From Virgibacillus salexigens (lineage in GTDB: Bacteria > Bacillota > Bacilli > Bacillales > Amphibacillaceae): DNA of 64,000 nucleotides. The notes under the pieces are model-generated. The model searched no databases and was not told the origin of the DNA. It was given only the letters and a program-made list of their open reading frames with translations. The translations under genes were made by a program, and so were the position numbers. Positions 35,786 to 44,943 of the stretch are shown in pieces; positions within the stretch are counted from its first letter, which is position 1, and each line of letters begins with the position of its first letter. The DNA is taken from positions 62,001 to 126,000 of the forward strand of contig NZ_BNEO01000004.1 in NCBI RefSeq assembly GCF_014905415.1. Reading direction: 5' to 3'.

Positions 35786-37969
35786 ATGAAAAACAGCTTT
35801 AGAATTTATTCAAAAGATATAAAAAACATTGCTACAAATTGGGTAGCGGCTATTTTAATTGGTGGATTGATATTATTACCATCATTATATGCATGGTTTA
35901 ATATCAAGGCATCATGGGACCCGTATGGACAGACAGATCAAATTCCTATCGGTGTCGTTAACGAAGATGCAGGTGCAACCGTTCGGGGTCAGCAAATTCA
36001 TGTTGGAGATGATTTAGTTGCAACGCTCAAGGAAGATAAATCAATGGATTGGCAATTCACAGATAGAGATACTGCGATGGAAAAAGTAGAATACGGAGAC
36101 TATTTTGCAGTTATTGTTATCCCCAAAAATTTCTCAGAAAAACTAGGCACCGTCGTTGAAGATGAACCAGAAAAAGCGGATGTTGAGTATTATGTGAATG
36201 AGAAGGTTAACGCCATTGCTCCAAAAATCACAGAAAAAGGTGCTTCCGTGATCGTGGAACAAATTAGTAGTAATTTTATTTCCACTGTGAATGGTGTCAT
36301 TTTTGATATGTTTAATAATCTTGGTGTTGAATTAGAGAAGGATTTACCAGATATTAAGCGGTTTGAAAATTATATTTTTGAGATGGAGAAAAAGTTACCG
36401 GAAATCCATGATTTGCTAAATCAGTCATTAACAGATGCGAGTAGTGCACAGAATATTATTAATCAAGCTCAAGCATTAGTACCAGAAGCTGAACGTGTCA
36501 CTGGCGAGGGAATGCAAACGATTGATAATACAACCGAATTTCTTAATAAAGCAGAAACGCGATTAGAAGAGATGGCACCCAAAATTGAAGAAGACTTAAA
36601 TCGCGTCCAAGAAATAGCTAATAAAACAAATAATTTTATACAGGATATCCAACATTCAGAAATTGATTTTAGTAATGGGGAAGAGCTTACGGATCAAGTG
36701 AATGAACAGGTTACGCAAGCTATGCAAAGAATAACGACGATTAATCAGGCATTAGATCAATTGCAAGAGCAAAATCAGGATGATCAGTCGGGAGATACAG
36801 GGAATGGTGCAAATAATGAAAAAATTGATCAAGCACAACAACAGTTAGAGGAGCTGCAACAGCGTCTAAATGAGGTGCAAACAAAAAATGAAGAAGTTGC
36901 TGCTTTTATCACGGATAAACATGCAGAAGTACAACAAACAATTGCAGAATTACAAGAGCTGTCAAGTAATGTTTCAACAAGTATAGATGATTTTGTTAAA
37001 GAATATAAAGAGAATATTGAACCGACGGTTATGGGGGAAATTGATCGCGCACAGTCTACATTAGCAAATGCACGAGGAATATTGGTAGACATTCAAAATA
37101 CAATTCCTGAAGTAGAGCGAATTCTTTCCAATACGGAAGGGAGCTTAGGAGAAGGCGAAGATATACTGGAATATGCACTTGGAGAGTTTCCTTATGTAAA
37201 TAGTAAAGTGAATGAATTAGCAGATAGGATTCGAGAAATACAAGGAGAAACGGATATTAATGAGATAATTCAACTATTACAGAATAATCCAGAAGCTGAA
37301 AAAGGTTTCTTCGCTGAACCTGTTCAATTAAATGAGAACAAATTATTTCCAATAGAAAATTATGGAACAGGCATGACACCTTTTTATACGGTATTAGCAA
37401 TTTGGGTGGGCGGCTTATTATTGATATCTCTACTATCAGCAGATAGTCATCGATCAGATGACTTTACGGGTAGACAAATTTATTTTGGTAAACTATTTAC
37501 CTTTATAACTATTGGTTTATTGCAAACAATCATTGTCACAAGTGGCGATTTATTATTATTAAATGTTGGCGTTACGCACCCATATTGGTTTATTGGATTT
37601 GGTTTACTTATCAGCATGGTATTTATGATGATTATTTACACGCTGGTCTCTGTGTTTGGTGATGTTGGTAAAGCCATGGTTATTGTACTATTAGTGTTAC
37701 AAATTGCTGGAGCAGGCGGCACCTATCCAGTCGTCTTGCTGCCAGAATTCTTTCAAGTTATCCATCCATTTTTACCGTTCTCCTATGGCATTGATTTAAT
37801 GCGCGAAGCTGTAGGGGGGATTGTATGGGATAGGGCCACCAAAGATATTCTCTTCCTATGTATATTCGGAGGGGCAGCAATTATCATTGGCGCCTTCTTA
37901 AAACCAATAATTAATAAACAAACAAATAAACTAAAAAAGAAATCAGACGAATCCGGGCTATTTCACTAG
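35786..37969 (+). CDS. YhgE/Pip-family membrane protein
   Basis: This is a 727-residue protein with one N-terminal membrane segment (about 15-35), a long extracellular region and about five C-terminal membrane segments of the ABC-2 permease type (from about residue 525). The family mark GVVNEDAGATVRG is near residue 55. The middle is rich in Gln and Glu with coiled-coil character (about 190-470). Relatives include the YhgE phage-infection protein and ESX/type VII-associated proteins such as EsaA; no type VII genes are nearby. ATG 35786 follows AGAGG by nine bases. Confidence 0.85.
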   Translation: MKNSFRIYSKDIKNIATNWVAAILIGGLILLPSLYAWFNIKASWDPYGQTDQIPIGVVNEDAGATVRGQQIHVGDDLVATLKEDKSMDWQFTDRDTAMEKVEYGDYFAVIVIPKNFSEKLGTVVEDEPEKADVEYYVNEKVNAIAPKITEKGASVIVEQISSNFISTVNGVIFDMFNNLGVELEKDLPDIKRFENYIFEMEKKLPEIHDLLNQSLTDASSAQNIINQAQALVPEAERVTGEGMQTIDNTTEFLNKAETRLEEMAPKIEEDLNRVQEIANKTNNFIQDIQHSEIDFSNGEELTDQVNEQVTQAMQRITTINQALDQLQEQNQDDQSGDTGNGANNEKIDQAQQQLEELQQRLNEVQTKNEEVAAFITDKHAEVQQTIAELQELSSNVSTSIDDFVKEYKENIEPTVMGEIDRAQSTLANARGILVDIQNTIPEVERILSNTEGSLGEGEDILEYALGEFPYVNSKVNELADRIREIQGETDINEIIQLLQNNPEAEKGFFAEPVQLNENKLFPIENYGTGMTPFYTVLAIWVGGLLLISLLSADSHRSDDFTGRQIYFGKLFTFITIGLLQTIIVTSGDLLLLNVGVTHPYWFIGFGLLISMVFMMIIYTLVSVFGDVGKAMVIVLLVLQIAGAGGTYPVVLLPEFFQVIHPFLPFSYGIDLMREAVGGIVWDRATKDILFLCIFGGAAIIIGAFLKPIINKQTNKLKKKSDESGLFH

Positions 37970-38065
37970 AAGCTAAATTAGCTTTATTAAATTCGTTAAG
38001 GAAGAAATAGCGAAAAGCTATCGAATTTTATCGTTTCGATTTATAATTGGTTGAAGGAGTTGATG

Positions 38066-38554
38066 ATGGTGCAAATAAACGAACAGGCACGTGAAACGTT
38101 GTTGTCTGAAGTAAGTGGACTAACAGATGAACAATTAAACCTAAAACCGTCAACTGATCAATGGTCAGTGAAGCAAATTCTTGAGCATCTTTTTTTAATG
38201 GAAGCAGCCATTACAAAGACAATTCAACAACAAATAATTCTTGGTGATACGAAAACAGTGGATGAGAAACCCATTCATTTTACTGTTAATCGTTCTGTTA
38301 AAGTAGACGCTCCAGAATTTGCTATACCAAGTGAAGCATTTGCCACCTTGGAAGAAATGAAACAAAAGCTTGCGGCAAGTCATGAAGGACTACAAAATTT
38401 AGAAAAGACAGCAGATAAGAAGACATTAAGGGAGAAAGCATATCCGCATCCTGCTTTTGGTGAGCTAAGCTTATATCAATATATTCCGTTTGTTGGCTAT
38501 CATGAAATGCGGCATATTGAACAATTGAAGGAAGTAAAAGCAAAGATGAACTAG
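38066..38554 (+). CDS. DinB-superfamily protein
   Basis: This 162-residue protein has the DinB/YfiT four-helix fold. The potential metal-binding histidines are in ILEHLFLMEAA and GYHEMRHIEQLKE. The family includes thiol-dependent metalloenzymes; the activity here is unknown. ATG 38066 is chosen because AAGGAG lies six bases upstream; the TTG at 38051 would precede that site. It is followed by a full copy of the dispersed repeat. Confidence 0.78.
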   Translation: MVQINEQARETLLSEVSGLTDEQLNLKPSTDQWSVKQILEHLFLMEAAITKTIQQQIILGDTKTVDEKPIHFTVNRSVKVDAPEFAIPSEAFATLEEMKQKLAASHEGLQNLEKTADKKTLREKAYPHPAFGELSLYQYIPFVGYHEMRHIEQLKEVKAKMN

Positions 38555-38563
38555 AATAGAGAC

Positions 38564-38773
38564 TGAGACAAAAAGTAGCTTATTCCTATCATAATCCGAA
38601 CGATTTCACTCGAATCCGTTCGGATTACTTGTTTACATAAAACAAGTTCTATTATTGCTTCGTCAACATACTTCGCTTTCCGCGGACACGGTTTCACCTT
38701 CCTTGCCTCGGCAGGTGGATGCCGTCATTATCCGCAAAGGACGAGATTCGTTGCCCCTCATCTGAACACTTTC
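38564..38773 (+). repeat. Dispersed intergenic repeat, copy 3 (full)
   Basis: This copy of about 210 bp aligns along its length with copy 4 at 44.7 kb. It has a core hairpin AATCCGAACG (38593-38602) with CGTTCGGATT (38617-38626), then TTTACATAAAAC, ACTTCGCTTTCCGCGG and CCGCAAAGGACGAG blocks, ending near GAACACTTT. The small reading frames over this stretch are not supported by ribosome sites. From 38774 to 39084 nothing else is recognised. Confidence 0.75.
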
Positions 38774-39084
38774 CTGAGGGATCTTCCACTCGTGCTGTTT
38801 TGCTTCGTATGTTAACGGCACCCTTATCAGTGTTTATTTCATTTCATTCCTGTTTTATCATTTGGCTTTTGGTTACCTTTTTTAATTGTGTCCGGCCCTT
38901 TTTAGATTTTATTTTACATATCGTCCTGCTCCACATGAAAAAAGAGGTACAGAAGCTTTTTAGATTGGAGTGAATATAGTTTGTTTGCTTTATTGTAAAC
39001 AAGTACCAATGAAAAAAGGTTATGATGAAACTTGTTCTCCTGTATAATAGAAAGGGTAATGCTTTAAAAGGGAGGAGAGCGAGT

Positions 39085-40041
39085 TTGAAGAAAAAAACAT
39101 GGATTCGGATAGGGATCGGACTACTTGCGATCCTTTTAGTAATAGATATCATAGCTAGTTTTTATTTTTATAATTTAGCGATCGCTCGTAATGTGAAAGA
39201 TTTTCTTCAAGACAATTCGGATTTAGAGGTTTCAGCTGAAGCTTTAGATGAAATGCTAGAAGGAGATTGGAGGGATTGGGTTCGCAACCAAGATTTTGAA
39301 ACTTGGAAAATGACATCTTACGATGACCTTCAATTACAAGGATATTACTTAGAGGCAGAGGAAGAAACAAATAAAACGGTTATATTTGCACATGGATATC
39401 TAGGTAATGCTATGGATATGGGGATGTTTGGGCAATATTATTATGAGGAACTAGGTTATAATATGTTTACGGCTGATCTAAGAGGTCATGGCGAAAGTCA
39501 GGGAGATTATATAGGGTTCGGCTGGCATGATCGTATTGATTATTTGGACTGGATTAATAGAGTAATTGAAGAGCAAGGGGAAGATACGGAAATCATATTA
39601 CATGGTGTTTCTATGGGAGCTGCTACCGTTTTAATGGCAAGTGGTGAGGAATTACCAGATAATGTGAAGGCAATTGTTGCAGATAGCCCATATACAAGTG
39701 TTTACGATATGTTCGATTATCAGATGGATCGGATGTTCCATTTGCCAGCGTTTCCTGTCTTACCAAGTACGAGTGTTATTACGAAAATGCGAGCAGGCTA
39801 TGGTTTACAAGAAGCCTCTGCGCTTAATCAAGTGAAGAAATCAGAAACGCCAATCCTTTATATTCATGGGAATTCAGACACATTTGTCCCTACTAGGATG
39901 AGTCAGGAATTATATGAAAATACGAAAAGTGAAGCGGATTTAATAACATTTGATAATGCTGGCCATGGAGAAGCATTTGTTACCCATAAAGAAAAATATA
40001 TTGATAAATTAAATCGTTTCTTAGAAAAATATATTAATTAG
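39085..40041 (+). CDS. Membrane-anchored alpha/beta hydrolase (YqkD-like)
   Basis: This 318-residue protein has a single N-terminal membrane anchor (IRIGIGLLAILLVIDIIASF) and an outside hydrolase domain. The nucleophile is Ser in LHGVSMGAA, the oxyanion region is FAHGYLGNA, and the acid and His are in HGNSDTFVP and NAGHGEAF. It is esterase- or peptidase-like with unknown substrate. TTG 39085 follows GAGGAG by seven bases; the ATG at 39022 lacks a suitable site and would add a basic extension. Confidence 0.82.
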   Translation: MKKKTWIRIGIGLLAILLVIDIIASFYFYNLAIARNVKDFLQDNSDLEVSAEALDEMLEGDWRDWVRNQDFETWKMTSYDDLQLQGYYLEAEEETNKTVIFAHGYLGNAMDMGMFGQYYYEELGYNMFTADLRGHGESQGDYIGFGWHDRIDYLDWINRVIEEQGEDTEIILHGVSMGAATVLMASGEELPDNVKAIVADSPYTSVYDMFDYQMDRMFHLPAFPVLPSTSVITKMRAGYGLQEASALNQVKKSETPILYIHGNSDTFVPTRMSQELYENTKSEADLITFDNAGHGEAFVTHKEKYIDKLNRFLEKYIN

Positions 40042-40048
40042 TCATTTG

Positions 40049-40080
40049 GTTTCCTGTGATAACAACAGGAAACCTTTTTT
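40049..40080 (+). terminator. Terminator after the hydrolase gene
   Basis: GGTTTCCTGT pairs with ACAGGAAACC and is followed by six T residues. A second stem AAGGGCTG/CAGCCCTT lies at 40139-40159. Confidence 0.85.
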
Positions 40081-40211
40081 ATACGATGTCTCCATGAATG
40101 GAACGTTTTCTTTCGTACAAAAAGCAAATAAAGGATAAAAGGGCTGTTTTTCAGCCCTTATTGTATTTTTATTCCTTTTATATGCAAAAAAACGCATAAA
40201 ATAGATGTTAT

Positions 40212-40229
40212 TATGAATAATTATAAAAT
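40212..40229 (+). promoter_or_regulatory. ARG-box-like site upstream of carA
   Basis: The segment TATGAATAATTATAAAAT matches the arginine-repressor half-palindrome TGAATNNNNATNCA well on its left side. It lies about 20 bp upstream of the -35 box of carA, in a place suited to AhrC/ArgR. One mismatch-rich half makes it a candidate only. Confidence 0.45.
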
Positions 40230-40246
40230 AAAACTAATAAATATGC

Positions 40247-40275
40247 TTGATAAATTGATGGCGGAAAACTATAAT
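40247..40275 (+). promoter_or_regulatory. Sigma-A promoter for carAB
   Basis: TTGATA and a perfect TATAAT are separated by 17 bases, about 40 bp before the carA ATG. Confidence 0.8.
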
Positions 40276-40316
40276 AGTCAATAATTAAAAAAATATAGTA
40301 TAGGGGTGAAAGATAA

Positions 40317-41414
40317 ATGACAAAAGGATATCTCGTGTTAGAAACTGGTGAAACATTTACCGGAGATTGGATAGGATATGAGAGCGAGGTTGCTGGTGAA
40401 GTTGTGTTTAATACCAGTATGACTGGATATCAAGAAATGCTTACTGATCCATCTTATGCTGGTCAAATACTAACTTTATCTTACCCCATTATCGGTAATT
40501 ATGGGATAAGTTCATATAACTATGAAAGTAATACGGTTCAAGCTGCTGCCGTAATATTAAATGATGTTTGTGATGAACCGAGCCATTTTGAATCGGAGAT
40601 GACTTTATCACAGAATTTAAAAGCAGCTGCGATACCAGGGCTTAAACATGTAGATACGCGATCGCTTGTTTCAACTATTAGAAAATATCAAACTGTTAAA
40701 GGAAGAATTGTGTTAGAAAAGGTTTTTCCTGATTATATACATAAGTTCAATATTCCGAACAGTCGTACTCTTGTTGAACAAGTCAGTGTGAAACGGCCAG
40801 TTGTAATGGGTAGAGGAAACTGTCATATTGTATTGATTGACTTTGGGTATAAAAAATCAATTGTTGAAGCTTTAATTCATGAACATTGTAAGGTGACAAT
40901 TGTACCGAACTCAACTTCTTATAACGAGATTGAGGAACTATATCCTGATGGAGTTATCATTAGCAATGGTCCTGGAGATCCCAAAGATTTACATGCACAT
41001 TTTCCACTAATCAAACATCTTTCTGAAAATTATCCAACTTTAGGAATATGCTTAGGCCACCAATTAATTGCTTTAGCCTTTGGTGGCAGAACAGAAAAAA
41101 TGCCATTTGGCCATCGTGGAGCTAACCATCCTGTGAAAAATCTAGTGACAGGAAAAGTGAATATGACGTCACAAAACCATGGATATGTAGTGTTAGCTGA
41201 TGGTATAAATTCAGAAGATTTTCAACTGCTTTTTAAAAATGTGAACGATGGTTCGGTAGAAGGAATGAAGCACAAAAAATTACCAATTACATCGGTTCAA
41301 TTTCATCCAGAAGCACATCCAGGTCCCAGTGATACGGAATATATTTTTACTGATTTTATCGAAACAGCAAGATTATCAGGGGGGAAACAGGTATGGGAAA
41401 GCGTACAACTTTAA
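40317..41414 (+). CDS. carA: Carbamoyl-phosphate synthase small subunit
   Basis: This is the glutaminase subunit that delivers ammonia for carbamoyl phosphate. The class I amidotransferase triad is Cys245 in GICLGHQLIAL, His330 and Glu332 in QFHPEAHPG; the N-terminal half is the CarA-specific domain (NTSMTGYQEMLTDPSY). Length is 365 residues. The promoter is preceded by an ARG-box-like site and no pyr attenuator is seen, so this is probably the arginine-regulated copy. It overlaps carB by 22 bp. Confidence 0.94.
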   Translation: MTKGYLVLETGETFTGDWIGYESEVAGEVVFNTSMTGYQEMLTDPSYAGQILTLSYPIIGNYGISSYNYESNTVQAAAVILNDVCDEPSHFESEMTLSQNLKAAAIPGLKHVDTRSLVSTIRKYQTVKGRIVLEKVFPDYIHKFNIPNSRTLVEQVSVKRPVVMGRGNCHIVLIDFGYKKSIVEALIHEHCKVTIVPNSTSYNEIEELYPDGVIISNGPGDPKDLHAHFPLIKHLSENYPTLGICLGHQLIALAFGGRTEKMPFGHRGANHPVKNLVTGKVNMTSQNHGYVVLADGINSEDFQLLFKNVNDGSVEGMKHKKLPITSVQFHPEAHPGPSDTEYIFTDFIETARLSGGKQVWESVQL

Positions 41415-44400
41415 AGAAAGTACTTGTAATTGGATCAGGACCTATTGTGATTGGTCAAGCGGCTGAGTTTGATTATGCTGGTACACAAGCTTGTTTGACA
41501 TTGAAGGAAGAGGGAATTGAAGTCATTTTAGCTAATAATAATCCTGCAACAATTATGACAGATAAACAGATAGCGGATAAAGTATATATGGAGCCGTTGA
41601 ATGTAGCGACGCTTGAAATTATTATCGCAAAGGAGAAGCCAGATGGATTGATTGGTACTCTTGGCGGTCAAACTGGATTAAATTTGACGATAGCTTTACA
41701 TGATAAGGGCGTCTTAGCTGAACATCAGGTTGAAATCCTTGGTACATCTGTAGACTCTATTCAAAAAGGAGAAAGTAGAGAATTATTTCGTCAGTTAATG
41801 CTAGATTTAAATGAACCTGTTTCCGCGTCAAAAGTAGTGGAAACTGTCCAAGAAGGTGTTGACTTTGCTATCGAGATTGGATATCCGGTTATTTTACGTC
41901 CAGCATATACACTTGGTGGTGAAGGTGGTGGATTTGCATACGATGAATCGGAACTGCTTAATCATCTGCAGAAGGCTCTAGAGTTAAGTCCCATTCACCA
42001 AGTATTAGTTGAAAAGAGTATTAAAGGTTGGAAAGAAGTTGAATATGAAGTCATGCGGGATGCAAATGATACTTGTATCATTGTGTGCAATATGGAAAAT
42101 ATGGATCCGGTAGGTGTGCATACTGGAGATTCCATGGTAGTGGCACCATCCCAAACATTATCTGATACACAGTATCAATTGCTGCGTGCCTCTTCATTAA
42201 AAGTCATCCGGGCACTTGGGGTTGTTGGTGGCTGTAATATTCAATTTGCCTTAGATCCGAATTCAAATGAATATTGCATTATTGAAGTAAATCCCAGGGT
42301 TAGTCGCTCATCTGCTCTAGCATCTAAGGCCACTGGTTACCCAATTGCTAGAATTGCTACGAAATGCGCGCTTGGATATCAATTGGATGAAATTAGTAAT
42401 CCAATTACGGAAAATACATATGCATCATTTGAACCTGCGCTGGATTATGTCGTCGTCAAGCTACCTCGATTCCCCTACGATAAATTTACAGAGGCGGATC
42501 GTACGTTAGGTACACAAATGAAGGCCACTGGCGAGGTAATGGCAATTGACCGTACATTTGAGGCAGCTTTAAATAAGGCTGTACGTTCGTTGGAGATGAA
42601 TGTTTATTGTATGCATTGGCCTAAAATGCATGAAAAAACGCCAAAGCAACTGTTGCAACTTCTGGAAGTACCAAATGATTTACGATTGTTTGCTATTTAT
42701 GAGGCTCTAGAACGAGGTTATTGTATTGAGGAACTGACTCAAGTTACTCAAATCGATCCATGGTATTTGCGGAAAATGGAGAGGATCTTTTATTTAGAAC
42801 AATTAATTACAAATGAAACCATTACATCTATTTCGAGAGATACATTACAACAAGCCAAACGTTTCAATATCAGTGATGAACGTATTGCTGAGTTACTGAA
42901 CACTACTGCCACCGTCTTACGGCAGAAATATCAGTACATGCAAATGAAACCAAGCTACAAATTAGTAGATACGTGCGCAGGAGAATTTGATGCAATTACT
43001 CCTTATTATTACTCTACTTGGCATGGGCAGGATGAAGTGTCAGTAAAATATGATAAAAAGAAAATTCTTGTATTGGGTTCTGGTCCAATTCGTATCGGAC
43101 AAGGCGTTGAATTTGATTATTGTTCAGTACATGCTGCCATAGCGGTAAAGGAGCTTGGATATGAAGCAATTGTGATGAATAATAACCCTGAAACGGTGAG
43201 CACAGATTATTCAGTTGCTGATCGATTATATTTTGAACCATTAGCTTTAGAAGATGTATTATCGGTTGTATATAAAGAAGCAGTGGATGGAGTACTCGTT
43301 CAATTTGGAGGTCAAACGGCTATCAACCTAGCGAATGGTTTAAAAAAAGAAGGGGTTGAGGTTTTAGGAACAGCACCAGAAAATATCGATCAAATGGAAG
43401 ATCGTGAACAATTTTATCAACTATTAGATAGCTTATCTATTGACCATATTAAAGGGCATATTGTTAAGAATATAGATGAATTAACAGTATCTACGAAAGA
43501 ATTAGGTTTTCCCGTGCTTATTCGCCCTTCCTATGTAATTGGTGGGCAATCCATGTTTATTTGCTATAACCAAGAAGAATTGTATCATTTTGTTACGCGA
43601 ATACAATATGACACCAATGATCGTTGTTGGCCACTACTGATCGATCCTTATCTGCCCGGGAAGGAGTGTGAAGTTGATGTTATTAGCGATGGAAAAGACA
43701 TTATTATTCCAGGGATATTTGAGCATGTAGAAAAAGCTGGAGTTCACTCAGGTGATAGCATGGCAGTGTTTCCGCCATTTTCTTTAAGTGATTCTGAAAA
43801 ACGGAAAATCACAAATATATCACAAACCATTGCTCAGTCAGTTCCGATTGTTGGGATGATGAATATTCAATTTGTCATTTTTCATGATACCGTTTTTGTA
43901 TTAGAAGTAAATCCTCGTTCGTCACGAACAGTTCCTTTTATTAGCAAAGTAACAGATATTGCAATGATTGAACTTGCCGTAAATGTACAATTGGGTCAAA
44001 CAATACAAAACTTGGCACCCCAAACTGGCCTTTGTAGCGAACCGCATTATATTTCTATCAAGGCTCCTGTTTTTTCAGCTGGAAAGTTAAAGGGAGTTGA
44101 TCACCTTTTAGGTCCAGAAATGAAATCGACTGGTGAAGCAATAGCGATGTCCAAATGTAAAGAAAAGGCTTTTGCAAAATTAGTTTCAAATAATCGTCCA
44201 TCTAATCCAATTATTTTTGCTTCAATTGCTGATCGTATGAAGGAAGAAAGCCTTGCCTGTTTTCAAAACTGTGCTGAAAAGGGAGCTACTATTATAGCAA
44301 CGAAGGGGACTGCTAACTATCTAATTTCACATGGTTTACCCGCAGCTTCGGTTCTGAAAGATAGAGAGCGTATTTACGAATCATTTGAAAAAGAAAAGCC

Positions 44401-44617
44401 TGACATGATCGTAAATATTCCTGAACAAGGAAGGGAGAAAGAGAAAATAGGTTTTTATATTCGAGAACTTGCTACACGTTATCAAATACCATGCTATACA
44501 AGTTTGGAGAAATTTAAAGCAATGTACCTAGTTGGATCTGCTGCTGTTAACGATGATGTGTATGCTTTACAAGATTATCTTAATCGTATTCCTAAGAAAG
44601 CATCTATTCTTCGTTAA
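41393..44617 (+). CDS. carB: Carbamoyl-phosphate synthase large subunit
   Basis: This 1074-residue synthetase contains two homologous ATP-grasp halves (starting at VLVIGSGPIVIGQAAEFDYA and VLGSGPIRIGQGVEFDY near residue 553) and a C-terminal MGS-like allosteric domain (from about 935). Residue blocks RPAYTLGGEGGGFA and RPSYVIGGQSM mark the two ATP sites. It starts inside carA, after GGGGGGAAACAGG, indicating coupled translation. It supplies carbamoyl phosphate, here most likely to arginine synthesis. Confidence 0.95.
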   Translation: MGKRTTLKKVLVIGSGPIVIGQAAEFDYAGTQACLTLKEEGIEVILANNNPATIMTDKQIADKVYMEPLNVATLEIIIAKEKPDGLIGTLGGQTGLNLTIALHDKGVLAEHQVEILGTSVDSIQKGESRELFRQLMLDLNEPVSASKVVETVQEGVDFAIEIGYPVILRPAYTLGGEGGGFAYDESELLNHLQKALELSPIHQVLVEKSIKGWKEVEYEVMRDANDTCIIVCNMENMDPVGVHTGDSMVVAPSQTLSDTQYQLLRASSLKVIRALGVVGGCNIQFALDPNSNEYCIIEVNPRVSRSSALASKATGYPIARIATKCALGYQLDEISNPITENTYASFEPALDYVVVKLPRFPYDKFTEADRTLGTQMKATGEVMAIDRTFEAALNKAVRSLEMNVYCMHWPKMHEKTPKQLLQLLEVPNDLRLFAIYEALERGYCIEELTQVTQIDPWYLRKMERIFYLEQLITNETITSISRDTLQQAKRFNISDERIAELLNTTATVLRQKYQYMQMKPSYKLVDTCAGEFDAITPYYYSTWHGQDEVSVKYDKKKILVLGSGPIRIGQGVEFDYCSVHAAIAVKELGYEAIVMNNNPETVSTDYSVADRLYFEPLALEDVLSVVYKEAVDGVLVQFGGQTAINLANGLKKEGVEVLGTAPENIDQMEDREQFYQLLDSLSIDHIKGHIVKNIDELTVSTKELGFPVLIRPSYVIGGQSMFICYNQEELYHFVTRIQYDTNDRCWPLLIDPYLPGKECEVDVISDGKDIIIPGIFEHVEKAGVHSGDSMAVFPPFSLSDSEKRKITNISQTIAQSVPIVGMMNIQFVIFHDTVFVLEVNPRSSRTVPFISKVTDIAMIELAVNVQLGQTIQNLAPQTGLCSEPHYISIKAPVFSAGKLKGVDHLLGPEMKSTGEAIAMSKCKEKAFAKLVSNNRPSNPIIFASIADRMKEESLACFQNCAEKGATIIATKGTANYLISHGLPAASVLKDRERIYESFEKEKPDMIVNIPEQGREKEKIGFYIRELATRYQIPCYTSLEKFKAMYLVGSAAVNDDVYALQDYLNRIPKKASILR

Positions 44618-44697
44618 AAGTCTCACTTCTTATAATTCTTTATAACTGATACATAAGTGCAGTAAAAGGAAGAGAAGAAAGCAGACCATAAGTTAAA

Positions 44698-44913
44698 GAG
44701 ACGAGGACCAAAGTAGCTTATTTCTATCATCATCCGAACGATTTCACTCGAATCCGTTCGGATGATTTATTTACATAAAACTGGTTCTATCATCGCTCCG
44801 TCAGGATACGTCGCTTTCCACGGGTGCGGTTTCAGCTTCCTTACCCTAGCAGAGGGGTTTGCCGACATTGTCCGCAAAGGACGAGTTTCGTCATCCCTCA
44901 TTAGAACACTTTC
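44698..44913 (+). repeat. Dispersed intergenic repeat, copy 4 (full)
   Basis: This full copy has the best core hairpin: ATCATCCGAACG (44729-44740) with CGTTCGGATGAT (44755-44766), 12 perfect pairs. Compared with copy 3 one A-T pair is replaced by C-G, a compensatory change. The downstream GTCGCTTTCC and CCGCAAAGGACGAG blocks align with copy 3. It fills the gap between carB and the convergent peptidase gene. Confidence 0.75.
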
Positions 44914-44943
44914 GGCTTTCGAGTTACCTACCCTTAACCTATT

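Noticed and set aside
38719-38973. 84-residue open frame downstream of the DinB-like gene
   Set aside because: Starts within the dispersed repeat, lacks a ribosome site and has no recognisable family; the opposite-strand frame 38844-39152 is equally unsupported.
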